This document shows, piece after piece, positions 62,469 to 64,000 of a stretch of DNA of 64,000 bases; within the stretch, counting starts at the first letter, position 1, and every line of letters begins with the position of its first letter. A program made the translations under genes and the position numbers. This DNA is from Undibacterium sp. (lineage in GTDB: Bacteria; Pseudomonadota; Gammaproteobacteria; Burkholderiales; Burkholderiaceae_D), in contig JAUSNO010000017.1 of the NCBI GenBank assembly GCA_030645915.1, positions 186,001 to 250,000 of the forward strand, given 5' to 3'. The notes under the pieces were generated by a model, which ran no database searches, was not told the origin of the DNA, and saw only the letters and a program-made list of their open reading frames with translations.

Positions 62469-63329
62469 ATGACAACGGTAGAAAATTCACGCGATTTTGA
62501 GTTTATTCAAGGTCTGACTGCTGAACTTTCATCGAAAGAATTGATATTCCCGACCTCGCTTAACGCCACGATGAAGATTCGTCATGCGCTGAATGATCCT
62601 GATATTTCCAACGATAACGTAGCGCGTATTGTCGGCGCGGAGCCCGTGTTGTCTGCGCAAATACTTCGGTTGAGCAATACCGTGTCGAACAATCCAGGTG
62701 GTAAGCGAATTTCCGAGTTACGTAATGCAACGAGATTACTGGGTTTCTCGGCAGTCCGTAATGTTGCCATTTCGGTGGGCATGAAGCAGTTGATGGAACA
62801 TAAAGCGAATGGCCAACCGTCTCAGCTGATAGAGGGTTTATGGAGTAGAAGTTTGCGGGTAGCGGTTTTATCTTTCATGATTGCAAAAAAAATGAGCAAG
62901 TTAAGCCCGGATAAAGCAATGATGGCAGGCTTGTTGCATGATGTTGGCAAGTTCTACATTCTTAACCGGGCGCGCCATTATCGGGATCTGTTTGTCTCGG
63001 AGGCCGCTTTGTGGGAATTAGTCGATCAGTGGCATGCAAGCATAGGCGCAGTCATTCTTGAAAACTGGGAGATAGACGATGATATTCGGGTGGCGGTGAT
63101 GGATCACCGCTCTTCAGATTTGTCGTTGACCAGCAAGCCTAGTCTCACCGATGTGGTCGCTACTGCCAATTTTTTGGATGCGCATTTTGTCGATAACACA
63201 TTGATTGACTTGGATTGGAGCGCTATTCCTGTGGCGCTGCAAAATCTGCATCTTGATCTGGAGAAAAGTGAAGTACTGCTAAGTGAGACCAAAGATGAGT
63301 TGGTTTTGATTTTACAAGCGATCGCTTAA
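62469..63329 (+). CDS. HDOD domain protein
   Basis: A 286-aa protein dominated by an HDOD domain (about 15-215). The helices FPTSLNATMKIRHALNDPD, ISELRNATRLLGFSAVRN and MAGLLHDVGKFYILN are visible. HDOD proteins lack full HD phosphohydrolase activity and act in signalling, often with c-di-GMP proteins. The GLLHDVGK motif keeps the HD pair. It is convergent with a second HDOD gene 44 bp away. Confidence 0.88.
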   Translation: MTTVENSRDFEFIQGLTAELSSKELIFPTSLNATMKIRHALNDPDISNDNVARIVGAEPVLSAQILRLSNTVSNNPGGKRISELRNATRLLGFSAVRNVAISVGMKQLMEHKANGQPSQLIEGLWSRSLRVAVLSFMIAKKMSKLSPDKAMMAGLLHDVGKFYILNRARHYRDLFVSEAALWELVDQWHASIGAVILENWEIDDDIRVAVMDHRSSDLSLTSKPSLTDVVATANFLDAHFVDNTLIDLDWSAIPVALQNLHLDLEKSEVLLSETKDELVLILQAIA

Positions 63330-63373
63330 CCAAACCTTCAGCGCGAATAATTTTACACATTGCCCGCTATTGA

Positions 63374-64000
63374 TCATTCATCGCTGTCTAATTTCACCAA
63401 TTCTTCAGCCGTGTCTTCCAGCAGCTGATCCATTGACGCCTGATCTAAGTTCAGGCTTGTCCACGAAAGCGCGGAGACTTCAACCGCTTGACTGTCTGGA
63501 GTGGTGGTGGTGCCGAGCACATGTGCTATACCATCCGCTACATGAATAATCGTGGCGAGAAAACCGAGTCCTGGTTTTTCCGGATGATGGTGGCCAGCAA
63601 TCGCATTTTTCATCGTGTCAGAAAAATTCCACTCGACTGCCAATGCCTCACCAACTGCGGCATGGTCAATACCCAATACCTTGCGTTCGGCTTCAAACTG
63701 ACTTATCTGATGTTCATTTCTATAGTCGATGGTGCTGGCATATTGCTCAGGGAATTGTGTCACCAGAACCAGGGTGCCAAGATCATGTAAAAGACCCGCA
63801 GTAAACGCAATATCAACATTGAAATTAAGTCGCTTGGCAATGAGTTTGGCGGCGATGCCGACGGCATTGGAATGACGCCAGAAGGCCTTGTGACTGAAAC
63901 CTCTGCAATTATTTTCAGGAAAACACCCTGACAATGCCGCCATCATGATGATTTTTTTGACGGTAGAAAGTCCCATCAGGGATATTGCCTGCTGGATCGT
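63374..64000 (-). CDS. HDOD domain protein (partial, 5' end outside window)
   Basis: The reading frame stays open through the right edge, so the N-terminus is missing. The visible part has the HDOD core: TIQQAISLMGLSTVKKI at the edge, AFWRHSNAVGIAAKLIAKR, FTAGLLHDLGTLVLV and HAAVGEALAVEWNF, then an acidic tail (LVKLDSDE). A separate internal start at 63976 is not the true start. It is a paralogue of the convergent neighbour only in fold. Confidence 0.87.
   Translation of the reverse strand, partial: TIQQAISLMGLSTVKKIIMMAALSGCFPENNCRGFSHKAFWRHSNAVGIAAKLIAKRLNFNVDIAFTAGLLHDLGTLVLVTQFPEQYASTIDYRNEHQISQFEAERKVLGIDHAAVGEALAVEWNFSDTMKNAIAGHHHPEKPGLGFLATIIHVADGIAHVLGTTTTPDSQAVEVSALSWTSLNLDQASMDQLLEDTAEELVKLDSDE

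Overview
The window looks like chromosomal DNA of a betaproteobacterium, most likely Burkholderiales and perhaps Oxalobacteraceae-like. This is inferred from the protein families (GlmU, TtcA, DUF2062, DUF2905, PEP-CTERM proteins, a clade-I-like Tat-type NosZ); no rRNA or other phylogenetic marker was available. No tRNA, rRNA, CRISPR array, phage or complete insertion sequence was seen.

Layout. (1) 1-8.8 kb: a TPR response regulator with a divergent receiver, a CHASE/PAS/GGDEF/EAL protein, DUF2905, MidA-like methyltransferase, a folM-folB-ttcA operon and a LysR regulator. (2) 8.8-11.4 kb: an SbtA-type bicarbonate transporter directly ahead of purE-purK. (3) 11.7-17.7 kb: periplasmic binding protein, ribosome hibernation factor, TerB-like protein, DUF2062, NhaR, DUF4272, GlmU. 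(4) 17.8-30.7 kb: signalling and surface proteins: two PEP-CTERM proteins (one with HAF repeats), a REC-PAS-GGDEF-EAL protein paired with a PAS-PAS-PAS histidine kinase, ornithine cyclodeaminase with a divergent Lrp regulator, DUF4139, a chemoreceptor and a CBS protein. (5) 30.7-37.9 kb: a translationally coupled 2-oxoacid oxidoreductase operon (GltD-like flavoprotein, KorA, KorB), a YcfD-type ribosomal oxygenase, a DUF6348-like protein. (6) 38.0-38.5 kb: a decayed GyrI-like gene.

(7) 39.8-59.7 kb is the main system: nitrous oxide respiration joined to copper acquisition. The order is DUF2946, TonB, TonB-dependent receptor, an Asp-box propeller with Cys/His motifs, a CxxC thioredoxin-like protein, an OprC/NosA-like copper receptor, a PCuAC copper chaperone and a 66-aa membrane protein. 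Then, on the minus strand, come a flavin reductase, an ApbE/NosX FMN transferase and a c-type cytochrome, and divergently nosZ-nosR-nosD-nosF-nosY-nosL plus a frameshifted second nosL. Two FNR/Dnr-type boxes (TTGA-N6-TCAA) lie in front of nosZ/cytochrome c and of the flavin reductase. A plausible reading is that the receptors and periplasmic proteins bring copper to NosD/NosL and NosZ, while ApbE flavinylates NosR.

(8) 59.7-64 kb: a DUF2855 protein, a MITE-like palindromic element, a FliL-like protein, a small ORF and two HDOD proteins.

Five copies of an imperfect palindrome of about 80 bp are scattered at gene ends (17.7, 28.1, 36.9, 47.3, 48.2 kb). Two copies show compensatory base changes in the stem, so the hairpin itself seems to be maintained.
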